In this document: piece after piece, positions 45,147-55,382 of the stretch
Layout: the number at the start of each line of letters is the position of its first letter
How positions within the stretch are numbered: position 1 is the first letter of the stretch
NCBI GenBank assembly: GCA_016866305.1
Contig: VGMX01000006.1
Coordinates: 1-64,000 of the forward strand
DNA: 64,000 nucleotides
Reading direction: 5' to 3'
From: Chlorobiota bacterium
Lineage (GTDB): Bacteria; Bacteroidota; Chlorobiia; Chlorobiales; Chlorobiaceae
Position numbers and translations under genes: made by a program
Notes under the pieces: model-generated
Told to the model about the DNA's origin: nothing
The model's database searches: none
What the model saw: the letters and a program-made list of their open reading frames with translations, nothing else

Positions 45147-47897
45147 TCATCCCTGCAGCGCCGCCCTTGCTGCAGCGAGTCGTGCGATGGGCACTCGGAA
45201 GGGGCTGCAGGAGACGTAGTTCAGACCGGTTTTGTGGCAGAATTCAACCGTTGCCGGATCGCCGCCGTGTTCGCCGCAGATGCCGAGCTTCAGGTCGGGT
45301 TTCACCGAAAGGCCCTCCTTTGCCGACATGCCGAGAAGGCGTCCGACACCCTCGATGTCGATGGACTCGAAGGGGTTGCGCGGGAAGATGTCCTGCTGCT
45401 GGTAGATCGGAAGGAACTGTCCTGAATCGTCCCGGCTCATGCCGAGGCCCATCTGGGTGAGGTCGTTGGTGCCGTAGCTGAAGAAGTCTGCGGCTCTTGC
45501 GATCCCTGCCGAGGTGATAGCTGCCCTCGGCACCTCGATCATGGTGCCGACGAGATAGCTGATGCCGATACCCTGTTCGGCGATCACGCTCCTTGCGGTT
45601 TTGTGGATGATCTCCGCAGTGAGTTCGAGTTCTCTGACGGTTGAAACCAGCGGCACCATGATTTCCGGTACCACCTCGTGGCCCTCCTTTTTCAGGCGGC
45701 AGGCGGCTTCGATGATGGCGCGCACCTGCATGACGGGTATTTCCGGGTGCAGAATGCCGAGACGGCAGCCGCGCAGGCCGAGCATGGGGTTGAATTCGTG
45801 CAGGTCGCCGATCCGCTCCTTTATGGCGGATACCGGCTTGTCGATTTTAGCGGCAAGATCGGCGATTTCGACATCGGTGTGCGGCAGGAACTCGTGCAGC
45901 GGAGGATCGAGCAGCCTGATGGTGACAGGCCTGGATCCCATGACCTTGAAGAGGCCGTAGAAGTCGTCGCGCTGGTAGGGGAGCAGTTTGCCGAGCGCGG
46001 TTTTGCGACCTTCGATGTCGTCGGCCAGAATCATCTCGCGCATGGCGTCGATTCGCTCGCCGCCGAAGAACATGTGTTCGGTGCGGCAGAGCCCGATACC
46101 TTCGGCACCGAACGTGACAGCGATTTCAGCCTGGTCCGGCTGGTCGGCGTTGGTGCGGATTCCGAGCTTGCGGTAGCGGTCGGACCACTCCATGAGCTGG
46201 TTGTAGATTGCCCAGGTCGCCGCGTTTTCAGGTTTCAGGGTCTTGTCAATCAGCACCTCTATGATTTCGGAGTTTTTCGTGGGGACCTCTCCGGCGATCA
46301 CCTCGCCGGTGCTGCCGTCGATTGAAAGACAGTCGCCTTCGCGGAGCACCAGGCTGCTTCCTTCGACATGCATTTCACCTTTCTGGTAGTCGATACAAAG
46401 CGCCCCGCACCCTGCCACGCACACCTTGCCCATCTGGCGGGCTACAAGGGCTGCATGGGAGGTCATGCCGCCCCGTTCGGTCAGGATGCCTTCCGAAACC
46501 GCCATGCCCTTGATGTCTTCCGGGGAGGTTTCGATACGCACGAGAATGACCGGTTCTCCTCGTTTGGTGGCTTCAGCAGCATCGGCTGCATTGAAGTAGA
46601 TACGCCCGGTGGCGGCTCCCGGACCTGCGTTGAGGCCGGTAGCGAGCAGACGCCCGTTATCGATGGCCTGCTGTTTCTCCTTCATGTCGAATACCGGCCT
46701 GAGCAGTTGGTTGAGTTGTTCGGGTTCGATACGCATGATGGCTTCTTTCTCGTCGATCAGTCCCTCGTTGAACATATCGACGGCTATTTTTATGGCGGCC
46801 ACGCCGGTACGCTTTCCGACACGGCACTGCAGCATGAAGAGCTTGTTGCTTTCAATGGTGAACTCGATGTCCATCATGTCGCGGTAGTGTTTTTCGAGAA
46901 TCGAACGGATATCCTCGAGCTGGGCGTAGATGCCCGGATTTTCCTGCTTGAGCTGTTCGATCTTCAGGGGTGTCCTGATCCCGGCCACCACGTCCTCGCC
47001 CTGGGCGTTCATGAGGAACTCGCCGTAGAAGATGTCATCACCGGTAGCCGCGTCGCGGGTGAAGGCAACGCCGGTTCCGCAGTCGGGTCCCATGTTGCCG
47101 AACACCATAGCCTGCACGTTGCACGCGGTGCCCCAGTAGCCGGGTATGTGGTTGAGTTTGCGGTACACGATGGCCCGTTCGTTGTTCCAGCTGTTGAAGA
47201 CCGCGCCGATGGCGCCCCTGAGCTGTTCATAGGGGTCTTCGGGAAAAGCCTGTCCGGTTTTTTCAAGGATGGCGGCTTTATAGCGGCTTACGAGGTCTTT
47301 CAGGTCATCAACGGAGAAATCGGTATCGAGTTTGATGCCGAGCTCGTGCTTTTTCGCTTCGAGGATGGCTTCAAAGGGATCGACCTGTTTTTTGTCTGCA
47401 GGTTTCAGTTCGAGCACGACGTCGCCGTACATCTGGACGAAACGGCGGTAGCAGTCCCATGCGAAACGGGAATTGCCCGATTTGCGTGCAAGGCCTTCGA
47501 CGGTTTCGCTGTTGAGTCCGAGGTTGAGGATCGTATCCATCATGCCGGGCATCGAGGCCCTCGATCCAGAACGAACCGATACGAGGAGCGGGTTTTCGGG
47601 ATCGCCGAACTTTTTGCCCAGTTCTTCTTCGACCTTGCCGAGCGATGCCGGAATGTCCTGTTCGAACAGGTTTGCGGGGTAGGTTTTCTGGTGGTCGTAA
47701 TACCAGGTGCAAACCTCGGTTGAAATGGTAAAGCCGGGAGGGACAGGGAGGCCGATATTGGCCATTTCAGCCAGATTGGCTCCTTTTCCACCGAGCAGGT
47801 TCTTCATGGATGCGTCGCCTTCGGCGGAACCGCCGGCAAAACGGTAAATGTACTGTTTTGCAATGTTCGAGGTTGTGTTGCTGTCTTGCACAAACAT
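45147..47897 (-). CDS. ppdK: Pyruvate, phosphate dikinase
   Basis: 916 aa; [25 protein letters not shown] phosphohistidine motif and [10 protein letters not shown]-terminal motif. Confidence 0.96.
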   Translation of the reverse strand: MFVQDSNTTSNIAKQYIYRFAGGSAEGDASMKNLLGGKGANLAEMANIGLPVPPGFTISTEVCTWYYDHQKTYPANLFEQDIPASLGKVEEELGKKFGDPENPLLVSVRSGSRASMPGMMDTILNLGLNSETVEGLARKSGNSRFAWDCYRRFVQMYGDVVLELKPADKKQVDPFEAILEAKKHELGIKLDTDFSVDDLKDLVSRYKAAILEKTGQAFPEDPYEQLRGAIGAVFNSWNNERAIVYRKLNHIPGYWGTACNVQAMVFGNMGPDCGTGVAFTRDAATGDDIFYGEFLMNAQGEDVVAGIRTPLKIEQLKQENPGIYAQLEDIRSILEKHYRDMMDIEFTIESNKLFMLQCRVGKRTGVAAIKIAVDMFNEGLIDEKEAIMRIEPEQLNQLLRPVFDMKEKQQAIDNGRLLATGLNAGPGAATGRIYFNAADAAEATKRGEPVILVRIETSPEDIKGMAVSEGILTERGGMTSHAALVARQMGKVCVAGCGALCIDYQKGEMHVEGSSLVLREGDCLSIDGSTGEVIAGEVPTKNSEIIEVLIDKTLKPENAATWAIYNQLMEWSDRYRKLGIRTNADQPDQAEIAVTFGAEGIGLCRTEHMFFGGERIDAMREMILADDIEGRKTALGKLLPYQRDDFYGLFKVMGSRPVTIRLLDPPLHEFLPHTDVEIADLAAKIDKPVSAIKERIGDLHEFNPMLGLRGCRLGILHPEIPVMQVRAIIEAACRLKKEGHEVVPEIMVPLVSTVRELELTAEIIHKTARSVIAEQGIGISYLVGTMIEVPRAAITSAGIARAADFFSYGTNDLTQMGLGMSRDDSGQFLPIYQQQDIFPRNPFESIDIEGVGRLLGMSAKEGLSVKPDLKLGICGEHGGDPATVEFCHKTGLNYVSCSPFRVPIARLAAARAALQG

Positions 47898-48055
47898 GGA
47901 TTTCTCGTGGTGAAATTGTTATTTTTAGCTGGAAATCGGGCAAAGTGAATACGGTACGCATTCGGATGACGACACCCCATAGGGATGTAAACAATCGTAA
48001 ACATGATTGTCCTTGAATATAATAACGGCGTGTGAATTTTTCATATGCCTGACAA

Positions 48056-48946
48056 ATGGTTGTCATGGGTCTGGAACTTATCGTTATCCTGGAGCAAGTC
48101 ATCCGCATTGCTGTGCCGTATGTGCTGACATCGGTCGGCGCGTCGTTTTCGGAGCGCGGGGGGGTGGTGAATCTTGCTCTTGAAGGGATGATGCTTGCCG
48201 GTGCATTCGGTGCAGCTGCAGGCCAGCACTATAGCGGTTCAGCTGCGGGTGGCATTTTTCTGGCTCTCATCGCCGGACTTGCAGTTGCACTCCTTCATGC
48301 CTTTGTAACGGTTACCATGAAGGCTGATCAGATCGTTTCCGGCATCGCCATCAACATCCTCGTGATGGGTGCTACCCGTTTTGGTTCAAGCATTGTCTTC
48401 GGGAGCGCCATGAACTCTCCGAGAATAGCCGGAATCGAGGTGTCGTCGGTTTTTCTTGACCCGCTTTTTCTTGCCGCGGTCGTTTCGGTTGTCGCCGGAC
48501 AGTTCATCCTGTTCATGACACCGTTCGGCCTGCATCTGCGAGCTGTCGGCGAAAGCGCTGAAACCGCTGATTCGGCAGGCATCGGCGTCAGCTTCATGCG
48601 CTATAACGGGGTGCTCATTTCGGGTGTGCTTGCGGCTCTTGCCGGCGCCTTCCTCGCATTCCAGCAGCACTCGTTCACCGAGGGGATGACGGCCGGCAGG
48701 GGGTATATCGCGCTTGCAGCCATGATCGTCGGTAAATGGAACCCCGCAGGAGCCGCACTGGCCAGCATGCTGTTCGCTTCAGGTGAGGCGGCGGAAATGT
48801 GGCTGCAGACCGGATTAGTGCCCTCACAGCTCGTACAGTCGCTGCCTTATGTGATTACACTGTTGGTGCTTGCCGGTTTTGTCGGCAAGTCGGCAGCTCC
48901 CCGGGAAGCGGGAATACCCTACAGGAAAGCAGGCCGTTCAGAGTAG
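48056..48946 (+). CDS. ABC transporter permease, sugar/nucleoside (YufQ/RbsC-like) type
   Basis: SFSERGGVVNLALEGMMLAGAFGA motif; true start may be the ATG at 48065. Confidence 0.85.
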   Translation: MVVMGLELIVILEQVIRIAVPYVLTSVGASFSERGGVVNLALEGMMLAGAFGAAAGQHYSGSAAGGIFLALIAGLAVALLHAFVTVTMKADQIVSGIAINILVMGATRFGSSIVFGSAMNSPRIAGIEVSSVFLDPLFLAAVVSVVAGQFILFMTPFGLHLRAVGESAETADSAGIGVSFMRYNGVLISGVLAALAGAFLAFQQHSFTEGMTAGRGYIALAAMIVGKWNPAGAALASMLFASGEAAEMWLQTGLVPSQLVQSLPYVITLLVLAGFVGKSAAPREAGIPYRKAGRSE

Positions 48947-49594
48947 CCGCATGATATCGCCGATCAGTTTCTCGATGCCTCTGGACACTTCTCCGATGGT
49001 TGGCCCAAGCATGTATGCCGGGGTGCTCACCACGGCGCCATTCCGGCTGATCACCGTGTTTCTGACCGGACAGTCGATGTGTCGGGCTCCGAGCGCTTCA
49101 AGTGCTGAAGCCGTAGCGCTGTCGTTGCCGATGGTGAGATCAACCGCTTCGCCGCCCAGCACTTTTGCCGCTATTGCAGGCGCGATGCAGATGAAGCCGA
49201 GCGGTTTTCCTGCATCGTAGCAGTCGCGAACGGCACGGGCAACTGCAGTGTTGACCTCGCATGCCGCTCCCTTGAAAGCAAAATCGCAGAGATTCTTTGC
49301 GGCGCCGTATCCTCCCGGCAATACCAGTGCATCGAGGCTTTCAATATCGGTATCTTCAAGTGTTTCAATCGCTCCCCTGGCGATACGGGCGGACTCCACG
49401 AGCACATTACGGGTTTCGCCGGCCACGATTTCACCGGTCAGGTGGTTTACCACGTGGTGCTGCGGGATGTCGGGAGCAAGGCAGACCGCTCGGGCACCTG
49501 CCCGGTCGATGGCAAGCAGCGTCAGCACGGCCTCCTGGATTTCCGCACCGTCAAGGAAGCCGCATCCCGAAAGAATGACCCCTATATTTTTCAT
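48938..49594 (-). CDS. elbB: ElbB-like DJ-1/PfpI superfamily protein
   Basis: KNIGVILSGCGFLDGAEIQEAVLTLLAIDRAGA; start at internal ATG. Confidence 0.9.
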   Translation of the reverse strand: MKNIGVILSGCGFLDGAEIQEAVLTLLAIDRAGARAVCLAPDIPQHHVVNHLTGEIVAGETRNVLVESARIARGAIETLEDTDIESLDALVLPGGYGAAKNLCDFAFKGAACEVNTAVARAVRDCYDAGKPLGFICIAPAIAAKVLGGEAVDLTIGNDSATASALEALGARHIDCPVRNTVISRNGAVVSTPAYMLGPTIGEVSRGIEKLIGDIMRLL

Positions 49595-49707
49595 GGATCT
49601 GTTGTCTTGTTGATTCGTGCCGCGTTTTGGAAGGACTACAGAAAAAAGTATCATGAAGGAACGAAAAAAGCAATCTTCCGGCACTCGTACCCCTGAAAAA
49701 AGGTTTC

Positions 49708-50353
49708 ATGCACACTGATCGATCGCGGAGTGTTTCGACTTCGCATTACATGCTCTTCTTGCTTTTCTTCCTGTTTCTGCCGGGTTGTTCTCAGCAGCGC
49801 GAAACCCTGCAGGTGACGATCGGCGAGCAGGTCTGGATGAGCCGGAACCTCGATGTCGAGCGCTACCGTAACGGCGATCCGGTGCGCCTGGCACGATGCC
49901 GCTTCGAAGGGGGAGGGGGCCTGGCGCTGGTACGGCGGCGATGCAGAAACCGGCAAGGTGTATGGAAAGCTTTACAACTGGTTTGCGGTCAACGATCCAA
50001 GGGGGCTCGCCCCCGCAGGGTGGCACGTTCCGACGGACGGGGAGTGGGAGAGGCTTGTACTGGCACTTGGCGGTGATACCGTTGCCGGAAGGGCGCTGAA
50101 GAAAGCATCCTCACGGGATGTTGCTGCAGGTTCGGCAACCGGCGGGGGGAGCGGATTCAATGCACTGCCTGCCGGCAGCCGCAACTGCCTCGGAGGATTT
50201 TTCGCGCAGGGCAGTGATGCGTTTTTCTGGTCGTCGACGTCTTCAGGAGAGTTTGAAGCCTGGAATCGCGAGATCGGCAGCAGATACGCGGGTGTGCGGC
50301 GTGTCAGCGTCAATAAAAGCATAGGGTTTTCCGTTCGCTGCCTGATGGATTGA
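49708..50353 (+). pseudogene. FISUMP-domain lipoprotein interrupted by a frameshift
   Basis: Lipobox FLPGC and IGEQVWMSRNLDVERYRNGDPVRLA in frame 1; GEGAWRWYGGDAETGKVYGKLYNWFAVNDPRGLAPAGWHVPTDGEWERL... in frame 2; frame switch near 49890-49915. Confidence 0.75.
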
Positions 50354-50507
50354 GCGGGGCACCTCAATTTGTTTGTTCCGGAGCATGATTGCACTGTTGG
50401 GTGGTGCTCGGAATCCTGTACTCCTTGTACATTCCGGGTTCTGCGATCCATCCGCCCTGCACTCAGGCTTCTCGCGACAATGAATTAGCGGTGCCCGCAG
50501 AGGTTGG

Positions 50508-51005
50508 TCAGTAAATCCAGGGGATGAATTTTTTCGTTTTTTTTGCATAGCTGGTGTATTCCGGATGCCTTTCCGTCAGCCACCGCTCTTCTTTCGAGGC
50601 CTTGAAGCTGAAAAACAGGAATCCGACGCATAGCAGCAGCAGATGCGAGAGGCTGAGCGCAAAGACCGCCCATCCGAACGCCGCGAAGAGCTGGCTGCCG
50701 TAAAGCGGATGGCGCACCAGCCCGTATATGCCGTTCGTGACCAGCCGGTTGTGATCGACAGGATAGGGGAGCGGGGTGAGGAATTCCCTGATGTGGTGCG
50801 ATCCAAGGCCGCCGAGCGCAAGGGCGGAAGCCCAGCAGCAGAACAGCACCGGCCAGCGCAGCAGCGCGGAATCCCGGAAATATGCGGTTTCATGCAGTTT
50901 CGGCCAGACGGGCATCAGGATGAACGCCGCCATGAGAAGGAATTGCAGCACCACAAGGTATTCGCCGCGCCCTTCTTTCTGCGGCAGTGTTTTTTTCGGA
51001 GTCAA
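50508..51005 (-). CDS. Isoprenylcysteine carboxyl methyltransferase-like membrane protein
   Basis: LVTNGIYGLVRHPLYGSQL...EERWLTERHPEYTSYAKKTKKFIPWIY, ICMT/PEMT-type pattern. Confidence 0.82.
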   Translation of the reverse strand: MTPKKTLPQKEGRGEYLVVLQFLLMAAFILMPVWPKLHETAYFRDSALLRWPVLFCCWASALALGGLGSHHIREFLTPLPYPVDHNRLVTNGIYGLVRHPLYGSQLFAAFGWAVFALSLSHLLLLCVGFLFFSFKASKEERWLTERHPEYTSYAKKTKKFIPWIY

Positions 51006-51114
51006 GTCTGAAAAATTAGTTTAAAAAGTTACTTTTATGTAGATAGTATCGTTCAGGCCGGAGTAGCCTCCGGCAGCACCTTTTTTTCTTCAATACCATA
51101 TCATCAGATGCTTC

Positions 51115-51657
51115 ATGATCGTTCCCGATGAGACCCTCCTGCTTTTGATCGACATACAGGGGAAGCTTGCGCAAAGCGTGCATCGGCCTGAACAGGTCGC
51201 GCGCAATATACAAAAACTCATCAGGGCCTGCGGGATTCTCGACGTACCGGTGCTCTACACCGAGCAGTACCCAAAAGGGCTCGGCGAAACCGTCGCTCCG
51301 CTGAAGGATCTGCTCGGCGATCTTGAGCCGGTAGAGAAGATCACCTTCAGTTGCTGCGCTACCGAGGCGTTCATGCAGCGTCTCCGTTCGTTCAGCCGCA
51401 ACGATATCCTCGTTGCCGGCATGGAAACCCATGTGTGCGTGTACCAGACCTGTGTTGAACTGCTCGAGTTCGGTTATAATGTGCATCTTGTCACCGATGC
51501 GGTTTCCTCAAGAACTCCGGAAAATCTCGAAATCGGTATCCGTTGCATCGAAAAGGCGGGAGGCAACCCGACCAGCACCGAGATGGCGATCTTCGAACTG
51601 CTGCGTATTGCAGAAGGGGAGCGGTTCAAGGCGATTTCGAAAATCGTCAAGGAGTAG
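51115..51657 (+). CDS. Isochorismatase-family cysteine hydrolase
   Basis: TLLLLIDIQGKLAQSV, GMETHVCVYQTCVELL motifs. Confidence 0.9.
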   Translation: MIVPDETLLLLIDIQGKLAQSVHRPEQVARNIQKLIRACGILDVPVLYTEQYPKGLGETVAPLKDLLGDLEPVEKITFSCCATEAFMQRLRSFSRNDILVAGMETHVCVYQTCVELLEFGYNVHLVTDAVSSRTPENLEIGIRCIEKAGGNPTSTEMAIFELLRIAEGERFKAISKIVKE

Positions 51658-52726
51658 TCTTCCGGTTTTCTTGCGTACTCAAGACGGATTGGAGCATGGC
51701 CTCGAGCGTTTCCCTTCCTTCGGTGATTTCCATGAGGATGTTCAGATAGCAGCAGCCGTGCGCGGCCAGCGTAAGGCATAGTTCCGGCATGTCCAGCAGC
51801 CGGAAATAGTCTTTTTCCGTGGTGACGGGACGGAGTCCTTTCTCTCTGGCTTCCTGCAGAATCGGCACGAGTTTTTCATGCGTATAGGGCTCGTGGTCCC
51901 TGAAAAACCGGTAAGCCCCGACCTGCAATCCCTTTTCTTTCAGGGTGTCGAGAAATCCTTCTGGAGCACCGATGCCGGCAAAGGCGTAACAGGCCTCAAT
52001 ACCGCGGGTTCCGTCCTGCAGCAGGGCTCCGGGAAAGGGCTTCAGCTCCCCGGCCACGGTTCTTGCACGAACGGCAGGTACCCCTTTTTTCCCAAGATCG
52101 CCGGCAATGGCATCCGCAACGGTTCGGTCGGTTATCTTGTTGAGTACGGCAAGATCGGCTCTTACGATGTTCTCTCTCGGTTCCCGCAGCCGGCCTGCGG
52201 GCAGCATTTCAGCATCGAAATACCGTTCGCCGGCATTGATGACCACGATATCGAGGTTCCGGGCAACCTGCCGGTGCTGGAATGCGTCATCGAGAATGAG
52301 CACCGATGGGCAGCGATCGCCGAAATGCCCAAGGATGAACTCCGCGCCCTGCTTCCGTTTTTCGGCAACTACCGCGATCAGTCCGGGATTTTTTGCCGCG
52401 AGCATGGCGACTTCGTCGCCGGCTTCCCGGCTGCCGAGGAGGATGTCCTTGCCGTCGGAGACAAGCCGCACCCCTTTCGTGATGCGCCCGTAACCACGCG
52501 AAAGCAGGGCAGGTTTTTCGCCGAGCGAACGGTAATAACGGATGATCCAGTCTGCAAGCGGGGTCTTTCCGGTGCCTCCGGCCGTGATGTTGCCGATGGA
52601 GACTACCGGCAGCGGGGCCTGCCACGATTTCAGCACCTTTTTTTCGAACCCGAGGTTTCTGAACTGCACGATTGCTCTGTAGAGCAGTGCGGCGGGTTTC
52701 AGCAGAAGGCGCAGCCGCTCAGTCAT
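51647..52726 (-). CDS. lpxK: Tetraacyldisaccharide 4'-kinase
   Basis: GNITAGGTGKTPLADW P-loop, ILDDAFQHRQVARNLDIVVI. Confidence 0.94.
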   Translation of the reverse strand: MTERLRLLLKPAALLYRAIVQFRNLGFEKKVLKSWQAPLPVVSIGNITAGGTGKTPLADWIIRYYRSLGEKPALLSRGYGRITKGVRLVSDGKDILLGSREAGDEVAMLAAKNPGLIAVVAEKRKQGAEFILGHFGDRCPSVLILDDAFQHRQVARNLDIVVINAGERYFDAEMLPAGRLREPRENIVRADLAVLNKITDRTVADAIAGDLGKKGVPAVRARTVAGELKPFPGALLQDGTRGIEACYAFAGIGAPEGFLDTLKEKGLQVGAYRFFRDHEPYTHEKLVPILQEAREKGLRPVTTEKDYFRLLDMPELCLTLAAHGCCYLNILMEITEGRETLEAMLQSVLSTQENRKTTP

Positions 52727-53339
52727 GGCCAAGCATTGCCGTGAGTTTGCCGCTCCAGTCACGGAGTTCTTCCTCGCTCCGGAATTCCGGTACGCTGATG
52801 TGATGGAGGATGATGCTTGCCCTGCTGAATGGCCAGGGTATTTCGAACCGGTCCCAGCTTTTGAGTTGCCATGCCCGTTGGTAACGGATGTCAGCGAACA
52901 GCAGCGGCGTGCGGCATTGCGACGCCAGGCGCACGGTGCCGTATTTGAACTCGTGTCTCGGGCCTCTGGGCCCGTCGGGCGTTATGGCGACAATGTCACC
53001 GCCCGAAAGGGTTTCGGCAGTTTCTTCCCTGACGTTCAGGCTTCCTTTCGAGCTCGATCCCCTGATCAGCGAGAAACCCAGGACAGCAAGTGTTCCGGAC
53101 AGGATGTTTCCGTCTTCGGAGAGACTCACCACTGCGCTGACGCGCCGGTTTGCAAAGAGCTTCCGGGCAAGCATCCAGCCGGCCACCATTTTTCCGTGCC
53201 AGAAAGAGAAGATTGCGGACCCTTCCGGCAGGCAGGCAGTTTCAGGCCGCCAGGTCAGCGTGATCCTCAGGCTTCCGAAGAGCATCCGCAACAGCAGCGG
53301 AAGCACCCGGTGAACTATCGACAGGGGTGCACGCATCAA
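52719..53339 (-). CDS. DUF374 lysophospholipid acyltransferase-family protein
   Basis: FSFWHGKMVAGWML and AITPDGPRGPRHEFKYGTV. Confidence 0.88.
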   Translation of the reverse strand: MMRAPLSIVHRVLPLLLRMLFGSLRITLTWRPETACLPEGSAIFSFWHGKMVAGWMLARKLFANRRVSAVVSLSEDGNILSGTLAVLGFSLIRGSSSKGSLNVREETAETLSGGDIVAITPDGPRGPRHEFKYGTVRLASQCRTPLLFADIRYQRAWQLKSWDRFEIPWPFSRASIILHHISVPEFRSEEELRDWSGKLTAMLGHD

Positions 53340-53540
53340 AAGCTGGTTACGCGATTGTTTTTTCCGGTCATCCTTCTGATTTCAGGAAAAATTTTTTAAT
53401 TGTTTTTTTTGCACAACCTGATTTATATACAACCGGCATTTCCGGGAATGCCGCCGGGCGGGCTCCGTGGGTAATTTAACAATCCGGCTTGATAAACCGT
53501 ATGGCTTGCCTTGCAGCCATCAGCATGAAAAAATCTGTAC

Positions 53541-54827
53541 ATGAATGTTCTGATTATCGGAAACGGAGCGCGTGAGCATGCGTTCGCCCGGGCAATTGCC
53601 GGGAGCAGCAGGGTGGAAAAGGTTTTTGTGGCCCCTGGAAACGGCGGTACCGCCTTGATGGGAGGAAACGTGGTCAACGTGCCGCTGAAAGCCCTGCAGC
53701 TTGACGAATTGCTTGAATTCGCACGTGAAAACCGTGTTCTCCTTACCGTTGTCGGTCCTGAGCAGCCGCTTGAGGCGGGCATCGTGGACCGGTTTCGCGC
53801 TGCTGGCATGAAAATCGTCGGTCCCGTGCAGGCAGCGGCGCGCCTCGAATCGAGCAAGGTGTTCGCCAAGGATTTCATGCGTCGTCACGGGATTCCCACC
53901 GCCGGATACCGTGTGTTCAGAGACCTTCCTGCTGCAAACAACTATGTTGAATCGATTTCGTCTGCGACTTTTCCTCCGCAAGTGATCAAGGCAAGCGGGC
54001 TTTGTGCCGGTAAAGGTGTCATTATCGCTTTTGATAAGGACCAGGCGCTGAAGGCAAATGGTGAATTGTTCGAAGATCGCATTTTCGGCAGTGCTGCCGA
54101 CGAGGTGGTGATCGAGGATTTCCTGCATGGCCAGGAGGCAAGCGTGTTCGCCCTGACCGACGGCCGGGAGTACCGGCTCTTTCTTCCAGCCCAGGATCAC
54201 AAACGCATCGGCGAGGGAGATACCGGCAAGAACACCGGCGGCATGGGAGCCTATGCTCCGGCTCCTCTTGTAACGCCGGAAGTGATGCGCAAGGTCGAGG
54301 AACGTATCATTCGGCCAACCTTGGCTGGAATGGCTGAAGAGGGAATGCCCTACACCGGGTTTCTGTATGTCGGACTCATGATCGACCGGGGGGAGCCATC
54401 GGTCGTGGAGTTCAACGCACGTCTCGGCGATCCTGAAACGCAGGTGGTGCTTCCGCTGCTGAAAAGCGACCTGTTCGACGCCCTGCTCGCCAGTGTTGAG
54501 GGCGGTCTCGGCGAGGTGCCTTTCCTGATGCATGAAGGCGCTGCGGCGACGGTGGTGATGGCTTCCGGCGGGTATCCTGATGCTTTCGAAACCGGCAAGC
54601 CGGTTGTCATCGAGCCCGGAACCGAGCAGCCGGACGAGGTGACGATCTTTCATGCGGGCACATCGCTCGATGACGGACAACTCAGAACCTGCGGAGGCAG
54701 GGTGCTTTCGGTTACGGCTCTCGGATCCACGCTGCAGGAGAGCCTCGAACGGGCCTACCGGGCGGTAGGAAGGATTCGTTTCGAGGGGGCATACTACCGC
54801 AGGGATATCGGGGCAAAGGCCCTCTAA
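53541..54827 (+). CDS. purD: Phosphoribosylamine--glycine ligase
   Basis: NVLIIGNGAREHAFARAI and ATP-grasp region. Confidence 0.96.
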   Translation: MNVLIIGNGAREHAFARAIAGSSRVEKVFVAPGNGGTALMGGNVVNVPLKALQLDELLEFARENRVLLTVVGPEQPLEAGIVDRFRAAGMKIVGPVQAAARLESSKVFAKDFMRRHGIPTAGYRVFRDLPAANNYVESISSATFPPQVIKASGLCAGKGVIIAFDKDQALKANGELFEDRIFGSAADEVVIEDFLHGQEASVFALTDGREYRLFLPAQDHKRIGEGDTGKNTGGMGAYAPAPLVTPEVMRKVEERIIRPTLAGMAEEGMPYTGFLYVGLMIDRGEPSVVEFNARLGDPETQVVLPLLKSDLFDALLASVEGGLGEVPFLMHEGAAATVVMASGGYPDAFETGKPVVIEPGTEQPDEVTIFHAGTSLDDGQLRTCGGRVLSVTALGSTLQESLERAYRAVGRIRFEGAYYRRDIGAKAL

Positions 54828-54857
54828 CTCCAGTTACTCCATTTCAACCGGATTCAT

Positions 54858-55289
54858 ATGAAGTTACCCCGGCGTAAATTCGAAATTATCCAGGAGCATG
54901 CATTTCGTGAAAAGCCCTATGAGTGCTGCGGTCTGCTCGCCGGCAGGAAATATGTCGATCACAGGGGCAATATCGACAATGTGGTTCATGAGATCGCTCC
55001 GTGTCGCAACAGCCTCTATTTCGGAAGGGAGAACGGTTTCGAGATCTCTTCCACCGAGTATTGCGATGTCGAGCGTGAGGCCCATACGCTCGGCTACGAG
55101 ATTGTTGGTTCCTACCACTCCCATATCAACTCACCTGCCGTGCCTTCCCGAAACGATATCGATTTCGCCCGTCCCGGCCATACCATGCTGATCATCTCGC
55201 TCATCAACGGCGTACCGAAGGAGGTCACGGCCTGGCAGCGAAGGGAGTCCGGTGGATTTCACCAGGAACCGATCAGGATTATCGAGTGA
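54858..55289 (+). CDS. JAB/MPN-domain (M67) metallopeptidase-like protein
   Basis: Intact JAMM motif HSHINSPAVPSRNDID. Confidence 0.9.
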   Translation: MKLPRRKFEIIQEHAFREKPYECCGLLAGRKYVDHRGNIDNVVHEIAPCRNSLYFGRENGFEISSTEYCDVEREAHTLGYEIVGSYHSHINSPAVPSRNDIDFARPGHTMLIISLINGVPKEVTAWQRRESGGFHQEPIRIIE

Positions 55290-55382
55290 AGTCGAAGCCT
55301 GAAAGGGAAAGGAAACTCTCCTGAATATTTTGTACATTACGTTCGAAAAAAAGCTTACCAATCGATTAATCCCGGGAAAAGA

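Noticed and set aside
46368-47723. 451-aa plus-strand ORF
   Set aside because: Lies antisense inside ppdK, whose product is unmistakable. Long antisense ORFs are expected from the codon bias of this GC-rich sequence.
47980-48020. ACAATC-GTAAACAT-GATTGT hairpin and nearby ACACCCC/GGGATGT in the ppdK upstream region
   Set aside because: Short and imperfect stems; not strong enough to propose a leader RNA.
53520-54680. 386-aa minus-strand ORF
   Set aside because: Antisense to purD; no recognisable domain.
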